This document shows, one piece after another, positions 46,062 through 54,601 of a stretch of DNA of 64,000 nt (position 1 is the stretch's first letter; each line of letters starts with the position of its first letter). Location: the NCBI RefSeq assembly GCF_003851685.1, contig NZ_CP027727.1, forward strand, positions 4,650,001 to 4,714,000. Direction: 5' to 3'. This stretch comes from Pseudomonas sp. R5-89-07. GTDB taxonomy: Bacteria; Pseudomonadota; Gammaproteobacteria; Pseudomonadales; Pseudomonadaceae. Under the pieces are notes generated by a model. The model ran no database searches and had not been told where the DNA came from. It saw nothing but the letters and a program-made list of their open reading frames with translations. The translations under genes and the position numbers were made by a program.

Positions 46062-46529
46062 TCAGGCAAACAGCTTTTGGACATTGCTCATCGCATCATC
46101 GGCAAACCCTTGCAGGAACGCCTCGAATGCCGGCACGTCCTCCGGGCCATCGGTGCTGGGCTCACCAATGATGGTCCAGGTCGCCAGGCTTTGATTCGCA
46201 CCTTGCGGCTCCACTTGCATGACAGCCCACAGGTTGCCGATATTCAGCGACGTGTAAATCAGCGACCAGGTCATGGTCATGCCTGCGTTGTCATGGCTGT
46301 TGAGTTGCTCGATCACCACATTGCCGTCCTTAAACAGCTTCTTGCGCACCGAGCGAACGCCCTCCCCTGTCATCTCGATGTGCGACAACGCCGGAATAAA
46401 CTTCGCGAAACCGGAAAAGTTACCGACGATATTCCACACGCTGCGCGCATCGCCATTGACGGTAACGCTGGCGACCACCGGGTTGCCCACGGGATTGCGC
46501 ACCAGGGTATCGGGTCCAGGATGTTGCAT
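46062..46529 (-). CDS. SRPBCC (polyketide cyclase/START-like) family protein
   Basis: This 155-residue protein has the SRPBCC lipid/ligand-binding fold: an N-terminal strand and helix pair (VVASVTVNGDARSVWNIVGN FSGFAKFIP), a beta-sheet with EGVRSVRKKLFKDG and TMTWSLIYTSLNIG, and a long C-terminal helix. Such proteins bind hydrophobic ligands or act as cyclases/dehydratases; no catalytic residues can be assigned. The ATG at 46529 follows GGGAG. It lies downstream of the efflux operon in the same direction but after a gap of 112 nt, so linkage is unclear. Confidence 0.78.
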   Translation of the reverse strand: MQHPGPDTLVRNPVGNPVVASVTVNGDARSVWNIVGNFSGFAKFIPALSHIEMTGEGVRSVRKKLFKDGNVVIEQLNSHDNAGMTMTWSLIYTSLNIGNLWAVMQVEPQGANQSLATWTIIGEPSTDGPEDVPAFEAFLQGFADDAMSNVQKLFA

Positions 46530-46641
46530 GAACAGCTCCCTCTTTTGGCTCAGATGAATCAATGTACTTGAGATGCAATTGTGTCATCGAGCCACCCTGC
46601 AAATCGTGATCAGCCACGCGTCATTTGCCGCCTGCATGCAT

Positions 46642-48186
46642 TCAATTTTTCGCTTGTTGCCGTAAGGCCAATGCCGCCACACCGCACAGGATCAAGGCGA
46701 CACAGGACACGTAGAACGCATCGCTGTAGGCCATCAAGTAGGCCTCGCGACGCACGGTGTGCATCAGGCCCTCAAGGACTTGCTGCTGGGCGGGCAACAA
46801 TTGGTTGAAAATGAATGCTTCGCCGTCCGCCATGCCCGCGCGCAGGCGCTCTTGGAATGACGGGGAAAACAAGGTGATCGACTCGCCGACGCGCTCGGAA
46901 TGAAAGCGCTCGCGCATGGCGACAATCTGCGTCAGCCCGGCGGTGCCCACGGCCCCACCCAGGTTGCGCAGCATGGAGAACAAGGCCGAAGCGGAACCGG
47001 CCTCATCCTTGGCCAGCCCCGACACGGCCAGCACTGACAGCGCCACCATGATCAACGGCTGCCCGATGCCCCGCACCACGGTGGACGGGATGATCACGTT
47101 GGCGGCGCTGTCCACGTCCAGGTGCGCGCCGAGATAACAGCCCAGGGCCATGATGAAAAAGCCGCTGGCCACCATCAGCTTGGGGTTGAGCCACTTCATC
47201 AGGCGCGGCATGAACGGTGCCAGTACCAGTTGCACCATGCCATAGGCAATCAGGCTGATCCCGATTTCTCGGGCGTTGTAGCCCTGCAATTGGGACAGGT
47301 AATTGGGCACCAGAAACACCAGGCCGAACGTGGCCCCGCCAAAGATGAACATCGCCGCGCTCGCCACGCCGAAGTTGTAGCTTTTGAGCAAGCGCAGGTT
47401 GATGAATGAGCGGTTGCCGTACAGTTGCGACAGCACGAAGTACACCAGGGCGACGCCGGCGGCCAGTGACATCCACACGATGAAGTCGGAGCCGAACCAG
47501 TCTTTGCGCCCGCCTTCTTCGAGCACGATCTGCAATCCACCCAGGCCGACGATCATGGCCAGGATGCCGCCCCAGTCGCCGCGTTTGAGCAGGCTCAGTT
47601 GCATGGGTTTGGCATCGATGGACCACGCCACCGCCAGCAGCAGGAGAATGCCGGGGACCAGTTGCAGGTAGAAGATCCAGCGCCACGAATACGCATCGGT
47701 CAGCCAGCCGCCGATGGATGGCCCGGCGGCCTGGGCCACGCTGTTGGACAGGGCGAACAGGGCCATGCCCATGGCGATCTTGCTCGGCGGCAGCTCGGTG
47801 ATGATCAGCTGGAACGACAAGGGGATCAGCACCGCGCCGGCGGCACCCTGGATCACCCGAATGATGATCATCACTTCAAGGTTTGGCGCCCAGGAGCAGG
47901 CAATGGAAGCCACCAGAAACACAAACGAGCCCACCAGCATCACGCGGCGCAGGGAGAAAACCTGCACCAGCCAGGCAGTCAGCGGGATCATGACGATTTC
48001 CGCGACCAGGTACGCCGTGGAGATCCACGAGCCTTCTTCGAAGGTCGCCCCCAGTGAGCCTTCGATTTCAGGCAGCGCGGCGCTGGTCACGTGCACGTTC
48101 ATGCCGGCCATGAAGCAGCCGAACAGCCCGCCGATCACGGCCACCCAGGCGCGAAAGGAGACGGTTTTCTCGCCAGCCTCAGTCAT
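46642..48186 (-). CDS. MFS drug exporter, EmrB/DHA2 type
   Basis: This 514-residue proton antiporter of the 14-helix DHA2 family (EmrB-like) is the inner-membrane pump of a tripartite efflux system. Family motifs are visible: NVHVTSAALPEIEGSLGATF in helix 1, WISTAYLVAEIVMIPLTAWL, motif-A-like FSLRRVMLVGSF and the conserved motif-C region GAAGAVLIPLSF. It overlaps the emrA-like gene upstream by 8 nt. Exported compounds are unknown; typical substrates are hydrophobic toxins and plant or microbial phenolics. It is the last gene of the efflux operon. Confidence 0.92.
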   Translation of the reverse strand: MTEAGEKTVSFRAWVAVIGGLFGCFMAGMNVHVTSAALPEIEGSLGATFEEGSWISTAYLVAEIVMIPLTAWLVQVFSLRRVMLVGSFVFLVASIACSWAPNLEVMIIIRVIQGAAGAVLIPLSFQLIITELPPSKIAMGMALFALSNSVAQAAGPSIGGWLTDAYSWRWIFYLQLVPGILLLLAVAWSIDAKPMQLSLLKRGDWGGILAMIVGLGGLQIVLEEGGRKDWFGSDFIVWMSLAAGVALVYFVLSQLYGNRSFINLRLLKSYNFGVASAAMFIFGGATFGLVFLVPNYLSQLQGYNAREIGISLIAYGMVQLVLAPFMPRLMKWLNPKLMVASGFFIMALGCYLGAHLDVDSAANVIIPSTVVRGIGQPLIMVALSVLAVSGLAKDEAGSASALFSMLRNLGGAVGTAGLTQIVAMRERFHSERVGESITLFSPSFQERLRAGMADGEAFIFNQLLPAQQQVLEGLMHTVRREAYLMAYSDAFYVSCVALILCGVAALALRQQAKN

Positions 48187-49351
48187 GCGCGGCGCCCTGG
48201 ACAGTGGGACGGGTATCCACCGTGGTGATCACCGACATGCCCGGCAGGATGGGGCCGCCGTCATCGTGCTGATCGATCACGATCTTCACCGGAAAACGCT
48301 GCACGATCTTGGTGAAGTTGCCGGTGGCATTGTCCGACGGCAGCAGCGCGAACACCGCCCCCGAGCCGGGCGAGAAACTCACCACATGGCCCTTGAGCTT
48401 GCGTCCCGAATAGCTGTCGACGCTGATATCCACCGCTTGCCCGGCGCGCATGTCGCGCAATTGGGTCTCCTTGTAGTTGGCCACCACGTAGGCCTGCTGC
48501 AAGGGCACCACCGCCAGCAGCGGCAGCCCCGGCGCGACGTACTGGCGGGTGCGCACCTTGCGCTGCCCCACCACGCCGTCGATTGGTGAGCGGATCAAGG
48601 TGTCTTCCAGCGCATGGTCCGCCAGTTTCAACTGGGCCTCGGCCTGGCCGCGCCGGGCTATCTGCTGCTGCAGCGAGGCATCGGCCAATTGGCGTCGGGT
48701 AATGGCGACGTTCAGGCGGGTTTCCTGCTGGCGCTGCATCGCCCGGGCAATTTCAACCGCGGCGCTGGCCTGGGTGTAGCTGGCAGCCGCGCTTTCCAGA
48801 CGTTGGGCGCTGGCGGCATGCTCGCGCACCAAGCCTTCATAGCGACGCTGATCCAGGCTGGCGCGGCGCAACTCCGCCCCCACGCTGCGGGTGTGCGCCT
48901 CAGCCTGGGCCACGCCGGCCTTTTGCTGGGCGATCAGGCTGTCGGTGACTTGCAGGTTGGCTTGCTGGGCAGCGATGGAGGCGTGCACTTCGGCCAACTC
49001 CGCACGGGCCTGGGCCAAGCGCGCCTGGTAATCGCGGTCCTCGATGCGCACCAGCACATCGCCTGCCTTGACGGGCTGGTCGTCCTCCACCAGCACCTGG
49101 GCCACGTACCCGGACACCCGTGGACTGATGGGAATCCAGTCGGCACGCACGTAGGCGTCGTCGGTCTGTTCCAGGTAGCGCCCAACCGTCAGCCAATACA
49201 CACCGAACGCCACTGCGCCGATCAATAACGCAGCACCACCGAGCAGGATCAGGTTGCGTTTGCGGCGTTGCTTGCGGGCGTGCATGAGTTGTTCGAGCAC
49301 AGGCTCCTGCTCATCCTGCACAGTGGTTTTTTCATCAACAGCGATATTCAT
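48179..49351 (-). CDS. HlyD/EmrA-type periplasmic adaptor
   Basis: This 390-residue membrane-fusion protein has one N-terminal membrane helix (about 34-55), a biotinyl-lipoyl-like hairpin and a long alpha-hairpin coiled coil (about 100-215, rich in Ala/Gln/Arg). A beta-barrel domain (DTLIRSPIDGVVGQRKVRTR, then QYVAPGLPLLAVVPLQQAYV) follows. It links the EmrB-type pump to the outer-membrane channel. It overlaps both neighbours (8 nt with the pump, 4 nt with the channel gene), showing tight translational coupling. Confidence 0.93.
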   Translation of the reverse strand: MNIAVDEKTTVQDEQEPVLEQLMHARKQRRKRNLILLGGAALLIGAVAFGVYWLTVGRYLEQTDDAYVRADWIPISPRVSGYVAQVLVEDDQPVKAGDVLVRIEDRDYQARLAQARAELAEVHASIAAQQANLQVTDSLIAQQKAGVAQAEAHTRSVGAELRRASLDQRRYEGLVREHAASAQRLESAAASYTQASAAVEIARAMQRQQETRLNVAITRRQLADASLQQQIARRGQAEAQLKLADHALEDTLIRSPIDGVVGQRKVRTRQYVAPGLPLLAVVPLQQAYVVANYKETQLRDMRAGQAVDISVDSYSGRKLKGHVVSFSPGSGAVFALLPSDNATGNFTKIVQRFPVKIVIDQHDDGGPILPGMSVITTVDTRPTVQGAAHD

Positions 49352-50844
49352 GGCTGGGTACCGGAAAAAGTGACGGAAGCGTGGGTGAGCGCAGCAGCAG
49401 GGATGGGGCTGGATTGCCAGCCGCCACCCAGGGCGCGAAACAGACTGATCTGGCGCTGCAGCAACTGGCCGTCGGCATCGGCTTGGGTGGCTTGCAGGCG
49501 GACCAGCTCACGCTCGCTGTCGAGCACGTCGAGAAAGTCGATGGAGCCGGCTTCGTAGTTGAACTGCGCCAGCTGGTAGGCGTGCCGACTGCTCTCCAGG
49601 GCCTGACTCAAGGCCGCGTGGCGTTGGCGCTCGCCGTCGTACAATGCCAAGGCCTGGCGCACGTCCTTGAGGGCCTTGAGCACGCTGGCCTCGAACTGCG
49701 CGACCTCCACCTGTTCAAGCGCGCGAGCCTGGTTGACCCGTGCGCGGTTGGCGCGCCAGTTGGGGAATTGCCAGGTAATCAGCGGGCCGATGCCGAACAT
49801 CACCGCACTGCTGTCCCCCAGTTCATGGGGTTTGCTGGCAGATGAAGATACGGATGCACCAAAGGTCACCTTCGGGTACAGGTCGGCCTGGACGATATCC
49901 ACTTGCAACGTGGCCGCTTGCAGCGCTCGTTCGGCCTGGCGGATATCAGGGCGGCGCGCCAGCAATTGCCAGCCATCGCCCACCGGCAGCGCGCCAGTCA
50001 GTTGCGGCACCACTTCGCATGTCGCAGCGCCCGAGCCCTGCTCCAGATCAGCCACGCCGGTGAGCATCGCCAGCTCGTACAACGCGGTCTGGCGGCGCGC
50101 CTCCAGCATGGGCAGCAAGGCCAGGGTTTCGCCCTGCAGGGCCTGCATGCGGCTGTATTCAAGATCGGTCACCACACCGGCCTGACGCTGGCGATCGGTC
50201 AATGCCAGGCTGTGCCCGACCACTTCCAGCGAATGGCGCTGCACCTTGGCGCGCGCGCCCAGGGCGCAGGCATTCACGTAGGCGCGGGTGGTTTGCGCGG
50301 CGACCGTGATGCGCAGCAGGTCTTCGGCATCCTGAGCCGCCGCCGCCTGCACCTGCGCCCGTTCGATGCTGCGCTGGACCTGGCCCCACACATCCAGCTG
50401 GTAAGCCAGTTCAAAGCCAGGGTTGAAGGCCCACTGCGATGGTGCGTGGCTGTCGGTGGCCTTGGCCAGGGTCTGATCGTCGGCCGTCTTGCCATAGACC
50501 GCACCCACTGACGCCTGAGTGGACGGCCAACGCTCGGCGTCGACCTGCCTGAATGCGGCGAGCATCGATTGCACATGGGCCTGTGCCGCCGCCAGGTCGC
50601 GGTTGTGCGCCAGCGCTAGCTGCACCAGCGCGTCGAGTTTGGGATCGTTATACAACTGCCACCAACGGTCGGGTAAGGCCTGGCCCGACACACCTTGCGG
50701 CAAGCGGCTCAACGCATCGATGCGCTGCGGGTGCGGTTGCGCGGGCATATGGGCCACCCACGAGGAACACCCCGCCAACCAGACGACGGCCACGCCCAGG
50801 AGCGAAAGACGGCGGTGCCGCATGGAAAAAGAAGGCGAACCCAT
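49348..50844 (-). CDS. Outer-membrane efflux lipoprotein, OprM/NodT family
   Basis: This 498-residue TolC-like outer-membrane channel of the NodT lipoprotein group has a signal peptide ending in the lipobox WLAGC (Cys about 26). It keeps the repeated alpha-helical architecture of two OEP domains, with conserved WWQLYNDPKLDALVQLALAH and GSIDFLDVLDSERELVRLQA. The start at 50844 is preferred; ATG at 50823 is possible but has no ribosome site. It is the first gene of the three-gene efflux operon (channel-adaptor-pump). The 207 bp upstream hold its promoter and end at the AraC gene. Confidence 0.92.
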   Translation of the reverse strand: MGSPSFSMRHRRLSLLGVAVVWLAGCSSWVAHMPAQPHPQRIDALSRLPQGVSGQALPDRWWQLYNDPKLDALVQLALAHNRDLAAAQAHVQSMLAAFRQVDAERWPSTQASVGAVYGKTADDQTLAKATDSHAPSQWAFNPGFELAYQLDVWGQVQRSIERAQVQAAAAQDAEDLLRITVAAQTTRAYVNACALGARAKVQRHSLEVVGHSLALTDRQRQAGVVTDLEYSRMQALQGETLALLPMLEARRQTALYELAMLTGVADLEQGSGAATCEVVPQLTGALPVGDGWQLLARRPDIRQAERALQAATLQVDIVQADLYPKVTFGASVSSSASKPHELGDSSAVMFGIGPLITWQFPNWRANRARVNQARALEQVEVAQFEASVLKALKDVRQALALYDGERQRHAALSQALESSRHAYQLAQFNYEAGSIDFLDVLDSERELVRLQATQADADGQLLQRQISLFRALGGGWQSSPIPAAALTHASVTFSGTQP

Positions 50845-51051
50845 CGCAGAAATCCAGAGTGCTGAGTAGAGACGCAGGTTAAGAGAGCACCGCGTTGCTC
50901 ATCTCCCGAGTTCCAGACAACCATCGTTTCGATTGGGACAACCTGCTCGCGCGCGCTGGATCTTGAGCGCTCGCCGACCAGACGCACGCACGCATGGCCC
51001 TGCGCGCAGGCAGGCCATGTCCAGTAGGAAAAGTGTGAGCGCGGGGCCCGA

Positions 51052-51792
51052 TCAGACCAGCCGGCAGTTGCTGGGGGGGTAGCCCACAGTGCGTTTGAAC
51101 ATTGCGGTGAAAGCGCTCGGGCTCTGGTAGCCATGCTCAAGCGCCACTTCCAGAATGGACACACCACAGGCCAGGCGCTGCATGCTGAGCAGCAGCCGCG
51201 TGCGCTTACGCCACTCGCCATAGCTCATGCCCAGCTCTTTCTGGAACAGCCGAGCCAGGGTGCGCGAACTCATATTGAGTTGCACCGCCCAGCTCTCCAG
51301 TTTCGACTCCTGGGAGGGGTTGTCGATAAAGTCGGCACACAGCGACTTGAGCCGCGGTTCGTCCGGAATCGGCACATGCGCCAAAACCCTCTGTGCCCGG
51401 TCGAGTTCGGAGAAGATCAGGTCGACGATCTGCACATGACGCAGCACGGCCGGCTCGCTGTCAGGCGTTTCGGCCGCTGCGATGATCAACTCGCGCAGCA
51501 GCGGCGACACGCGGATGACGTGGCATTCCTCGGTCAAGGCACGGTGCGCGCCGGGGGTGATCAGCAACGTGCGCATGCGCACCTCGCCCGTCATGCGGAT
51601 CTGGTGCTCCTGCCCCGACGGCACCCACAGGGCGTGCCCGGAAGGCACCACCCAGGTGGTGCCGACGACCGATACCAGCATCACACCGTTGATGGCGTAG
51701 ACCAACTGGCCTTCGTCATGCCGGTGCGCGGCAACGATGTCACCGTGGCTATAGTCACCGGTAAGCGCCGACACTGCGGTGTGCGCGTTCAT
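51052..51792 (-). CDS. AraC-family regulator (cupin + HTH), probable regulator of the efflux operon
   Basis: This 246-residue regulator has an N-terminal cupin-like sensory domain (HGDIVAAHRHDEGQLVYAIN, about residues 15-90). The C-terminal AraC HTH pair (about 155-245) has LNMSSRTLARLFQKELGMSY and ALEHGYQSPSAFTAMFKRTV. The ATG at 51792 is chosen because it follows the stop of a 33-codon frame by one base (TGA-A-ATG), which suggests coupling; a GTG at 51813 is the alternative. It lies on the same strand, directly upstream of the efflux genes, and probably regulates them. Confidence 0.85.
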   Translation of the reverse strand: MNAHTAVSALTGDYSHGDIVAAHRHDEGQLVYAINGVMLVSVVGTTWVVPSGHALWVPSGQEHQIRMTGEVRMRTLLITPGAHRALTEECHVIRVSPLLRELIIAAAETPDSEPAVLRHVQIVDLIFSELDRAQRVLAHVPIPDEPRLKSLCADFIDNPSQESKLESWAVQLNMSSRTLARLFQKELGMSYGEWRKRTRLLLSMQRLACGVSILEVALEHGYQSPSAFTAMFKRTVGYPPSNCRLV

Positions 51793-51793
51793 T

Positions 51794-51895
51794 TCAGAAA
51801 GGCACCGCAGCACTTACCAAGCTGAGCAGGCCCAGGTGCGATGCGCGGTTGAAGGCACTCCTCACCATCTTGAGGGACTCGGCAGTAAACTCCAT
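51794..51895 (-). CDS. Possible 33-residue peptide between leuA remnant and AraC gene
   Basis: A short frame of 33 codons begins MEFTAESLKMVRSAFNRASH two bases after the stop of the leuA remnant and ends one base before the AraC start. The tight packing on both sides suggests it could be translated by coupling. It is not the continuation of LeuA sequence. I recognise no family, and it may be chance. Confidence 0.3.
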   Translation of the reverse strand: MEFTAESLKMVRSAFNRASHLGLLSLVSAAVPF

Positions 51896-51898
51896 TTC

Positions 51899-52102
51899 CT
51901 AGCAACCCACCTTGACCAGCAGGTCGAAGAAGCGACGCTTGCGCTCGGTATTCATGGGTTCAACCAGCGCCTGGCCGCCATCACGCATATCGACACCGCA
52001 CCAAGTCGGCGCCGCAGTCCGCACGACACTGGGCCATTGGCGGCGCAACAAATCGACCGTGGCGAAATGACGGCATTTACCGGAAGGGTCCTTGAGCATC
52101 AT
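51899..52102 (-). pseudogene. Truncated 2-isopropylmalate synthase (LeuA N-terminal remnant)
   Basis: This 67-codon frame reads MMLKDPSGKCRHFATVDLLR... and ...CGVDMRDGGQALVEPMNTER, clearly the N-terminus of LeuA, whose usual sequence has KYRxFPTINLPDRxWP and WCSSDLRDGNQSLIEPM. It stops after LLVKVGC, where full LeuA (about 560 residues) goes on for the whole TIM barrel. It therefore cannot have synthase activity; the catalytic metal-binding HxH and the regulatory domain are missing. A very good ribosome site (AAAGGAGAG) is kept. It looks like a relic of recombination or duplication, or a retained short protein. It lies upstream of the AraC gene, at the edge of the low-GC region. Confidence 0.75.
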
Positions 52103-52885
52103 TTGCTCTCCTTTTTAAAACTGCGTGTCGCCGGGCCCAGGCAACCTTGGGGGGACGCATGCCACATCGGATCCAATAGTAAACAAAAAAAGCTTGACAG
52201 GATTGCGAATCTGCGACTGCGATGTGAAAAAAATACCTGAAAAATCAAAAAAAATTAAATGTTGGTGAATTATTCCAATATATTCGCACAGCAGTCATAA
52301 AAACCCCAACTTATGGCCTTTAAAAGCTGAAAACTATCGATCTCGCCCTGCGATATCCGTCGTATGGGCACCATGCGGCTGGAAACTCCATTCAACACAC
52401 GCCAATACCTGTTCTGTTTACCAAAACCGATCGGGGCAATTCGAAAAAAAATAAAAAATATCACTACTTATAGTTGTAAGTAGAACAACGTTAACTACCC
52501 GCATTTCCGGGCTCTTAGCACTTGTTTGTGTCACCTTTACACCGCGTCTATTGGCGCCGCGCACGTCGCCGTATCCTTCATGACTTGCATATTCTGAGAT
52601 CTGGCTATAATCACCCACTCGATGAAAAGACACTAACGATGATCACACTGCGAATGAACATCAAGGCCTGGCAAGCACAGAATATTTCGCACAACTCTGC
52701 TGTAGTAAATATTTAACGCGGCAACATTGAGTGCTGCGAACATGACAGGGGGACAGAGGGTGAGAGCAGGCACTATGACGGTTGACTTCGAAAAAAAATT
52801 CAGGATAAGATCGGGTTGGATATTTTCCGCGAATAAATGGAATTAGAAATAAAACAAATGGACTGGCTTATGCCAAACGGAGGAT
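52103..52885. other. AT-rich intergenic region at the start of the biosynthetic cluster
   Basis: These 783 bp have markedly lower GC than the DNA before them. There are many A/T runs and no convincing gene. One 25-codon frame at 52639-52716 (MITLRMNIKAWQAQNISHNS...) could be a leader peptide but has a poor ribosome site. The region must hold the promoter of the plus-strand cluster, but no consensus sigma70 or sigma54 promoter stood out by eye. It probably marks the boundary of the acquired DNA. No tRNA, direct repeat or integrase was seen. Confidence 0.5.
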
Positions 52886-54601
52886 ATGGTTTTGATTATT
52901 TTAGGTATTAACTCGTTTTTTGAGCATCCTGCCGTTGCTCTTATGAAAGATGGAAAGCTCCTCTTCGCTATTGAGGATGAGCGCCTGACTCGAATAAAAC
53001 ATGGAAAATCCTATACCCCGTACAAGACATTCGTGCCCTTTGACTCCATCTACGCGGCATTAAAAGAAACTGGCATCCATGCAAGTCAAGTCGATGAAAT
53101 TGCTTATTCTTATTCTTCGGATCTGCACCAGCAAGCGCTGACGGAATATGCCCAAGGCACTCGCAAAAGCTCCCAATCCGAAGAAGAGGCTGCCCTGTTT
53201 TCGCTGAAAAACTTTCGTGAAGCGCTGAATGGAAAATACGAGCTGCCGAAAAGATATTCAGACTTTCTTCCCGAAAACGGGTTGGCGAATGCAACCTACC
53301 GAGAATGGGATCATCACCTGTCTCATGCCGCGTCCGCGTTCTTCTTCTCGGGTCTCAACGAGGCGCTGATCATCGTATCCGACGGCAGCGGAGAAATAAG
53401 CTCCACCTCGATATACACCGGAAAAAACGCGCAGATCAATAAGATTGGGTCTGTGGACTTACCGGACTCGCTGGGCTTCTTTTACTCGGATTTCACTCAG
53501 TTGCTCGGTTTCGAACCCTTTTCAGACGAATACAAGGTTATGGGACTTGGCGCCTATGGTTCGGACGTCTACAGAGAGCGCCTGGATCAAATCCTGAGGC
53601 AGGATGATGATGGCCACTATGTATACGACACCGCCAAACTTGAAGAGCTGAAAGCGTCCGTAGGCCCTCGGTTGTATGGTTCAGAATTAACAGAAAAGGA
53701 TTTCAACTTAGCCTGTAGCGTGCAGAGAAAACTGGAAAGAGTGCTGGTTGGACTCATCTCGCACTACATTGGAAAAACCGGTCTGAAAGACGTCTGCCTG
53801 GCGGGCGGTACTTTCCTCAATGTATTGGCCAATAGCCGTATCGCTGAAATCGACGGCATCGGCGAGGTGTTTATTCAACCGGCCTCGCACGATGCGGGCA
53901 CAGCGCTCGGAGCCGCTGCCCTTTCCCATGTCCATGCCGGCGGTCAACCGCAGATCGAATATGACTCGATGTTCCTAGGCTCCGAATACGACAGCGAAAG
54001 TATCGAAAAAGCGTTGGAACTGAGCAGTTTGACATATGAAAAAATACCGAATGAAAGGATGCCTTCTAAAATTGCAGAAGTTCTTCATCAAGAAAAAATC
54101 GTCGGCCTTTTTCGAGGAAGAATGGAGTTTGGTCCTAGAGCACTTGGAAATCGCAGCATCATTGCGTCTCCACGCTCGGCCAAGACCAGGGAGCATTTGA
54201 ACATCCTAAAAGACCGAGAGATGTTCAGGCCGCTGGCGCCTATCGTAACCCATGAGGAGTTTGACACTTTTTTTGCTGGCACCCGCAACAGATACATGAT
54301 GTTCACTTGTAAGGCGAAGAAACGGGCGATTGATCTTATCCCGGCCGTCGTTCACGCCGACCAAACCTGCCGTGTTCAGACGATCAACAAAGCGGATGAC
54401 GAGTTTCTCCACCAGACGCTGAGTAAATTCAAAGAAAAAAGTGGTGTGGCTGTGCTGATTAACACCTCAATGAACGTGAGGGGGAAACCCATAGATCTCA
54501 CTCCCCAGGATGCGCTGAACTCCTTTTTCACGTCTGGGATTGACTGCCTTGTGCTGAACGATTATTTCATTTACAACCCGACGAAACGGTCTGACAAATG
54601 A
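52886..54601 (+). CDS. Carbamoyltransferase (NodU/TobZ/CmcH family)
   Basis: This 571-residue enzyme of the NodU/TobZ family carries out O- or N-carbamoylation of a small molecule from carbamoyl phosphate and ATP. The N-terminal Kae1-like domain (about 1-350) has ILGINSFFEHPAVAL, the metal-binding EWDHHLSHAASAF (His143, His144, His147) and SDGSGE. The C-terminal YrdC-like domain has FRGRMEFGPRALGNRSI (about 408-424) and INTSMNVRGKPI. The ATG at 52886 is only 2-3 nt from GGAGG; TTG at 52892 (MIILGINSFF) is better spaced and may be the true start. The next gene overlaps by 4 nt. The carbamoyl acceptor is unknown. It is the first gene of the cluster. Confidence 0.93.
   Translation: MVLIILGINSFFEHPAVALMKDGKLLFAIEDERLTRIKHGKSYTPYKTFVPFDSIYAALKETGIHASQVDEIAYSYSSDLHQQALTEYAQGTRKSSQSEEEAALFSLKNFREALNGKYELPKRYSDFLPENGLANATYREWDHHLSHAASAFFFSGLNEALIIVSDGSGEISSTSIYTGKNAQINKIGSVDLPDSLGFFYSDFTQLLGFEPFSDEYKVMGLGAYGSDVYRERLDQILRQDDDGHYVYDTAKLEELKASVGPRLYGSELTEKDFNLACSVQRKLERVLVGLISHYIGKTGLKDVCLAGGTFLNVLANSRIAEIDGIGEVFIQPASHDAGTALGAAALSHVHAGGQPQIEYDSMFLGSEYDSESIEKALELSSLTYEKIPNERMPSKIAEVLHQEKIVGLFRGRMEFGPRALGNRSIIASPRSAKTREHLNILKDREMFRPLAPIVTHEEFDTFFAGTRNRYMMFTCKAKKRAIDLIPAVVHADQTCRVQTINKADDEFLHQTLSKFKEKSGVAVLINTSMNVRGKPIDLTPQDALNSFFTSGIDCLVLNDYFIYNPTKRSDK

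Noticed and set aside
52270..52464. 64-codon minus-strand frame in the AT-rich region
   Set aside because: No ribosome site, no recognisable sequence, Phe/Ile-rich start typical of AT-rich non-coding DNA.
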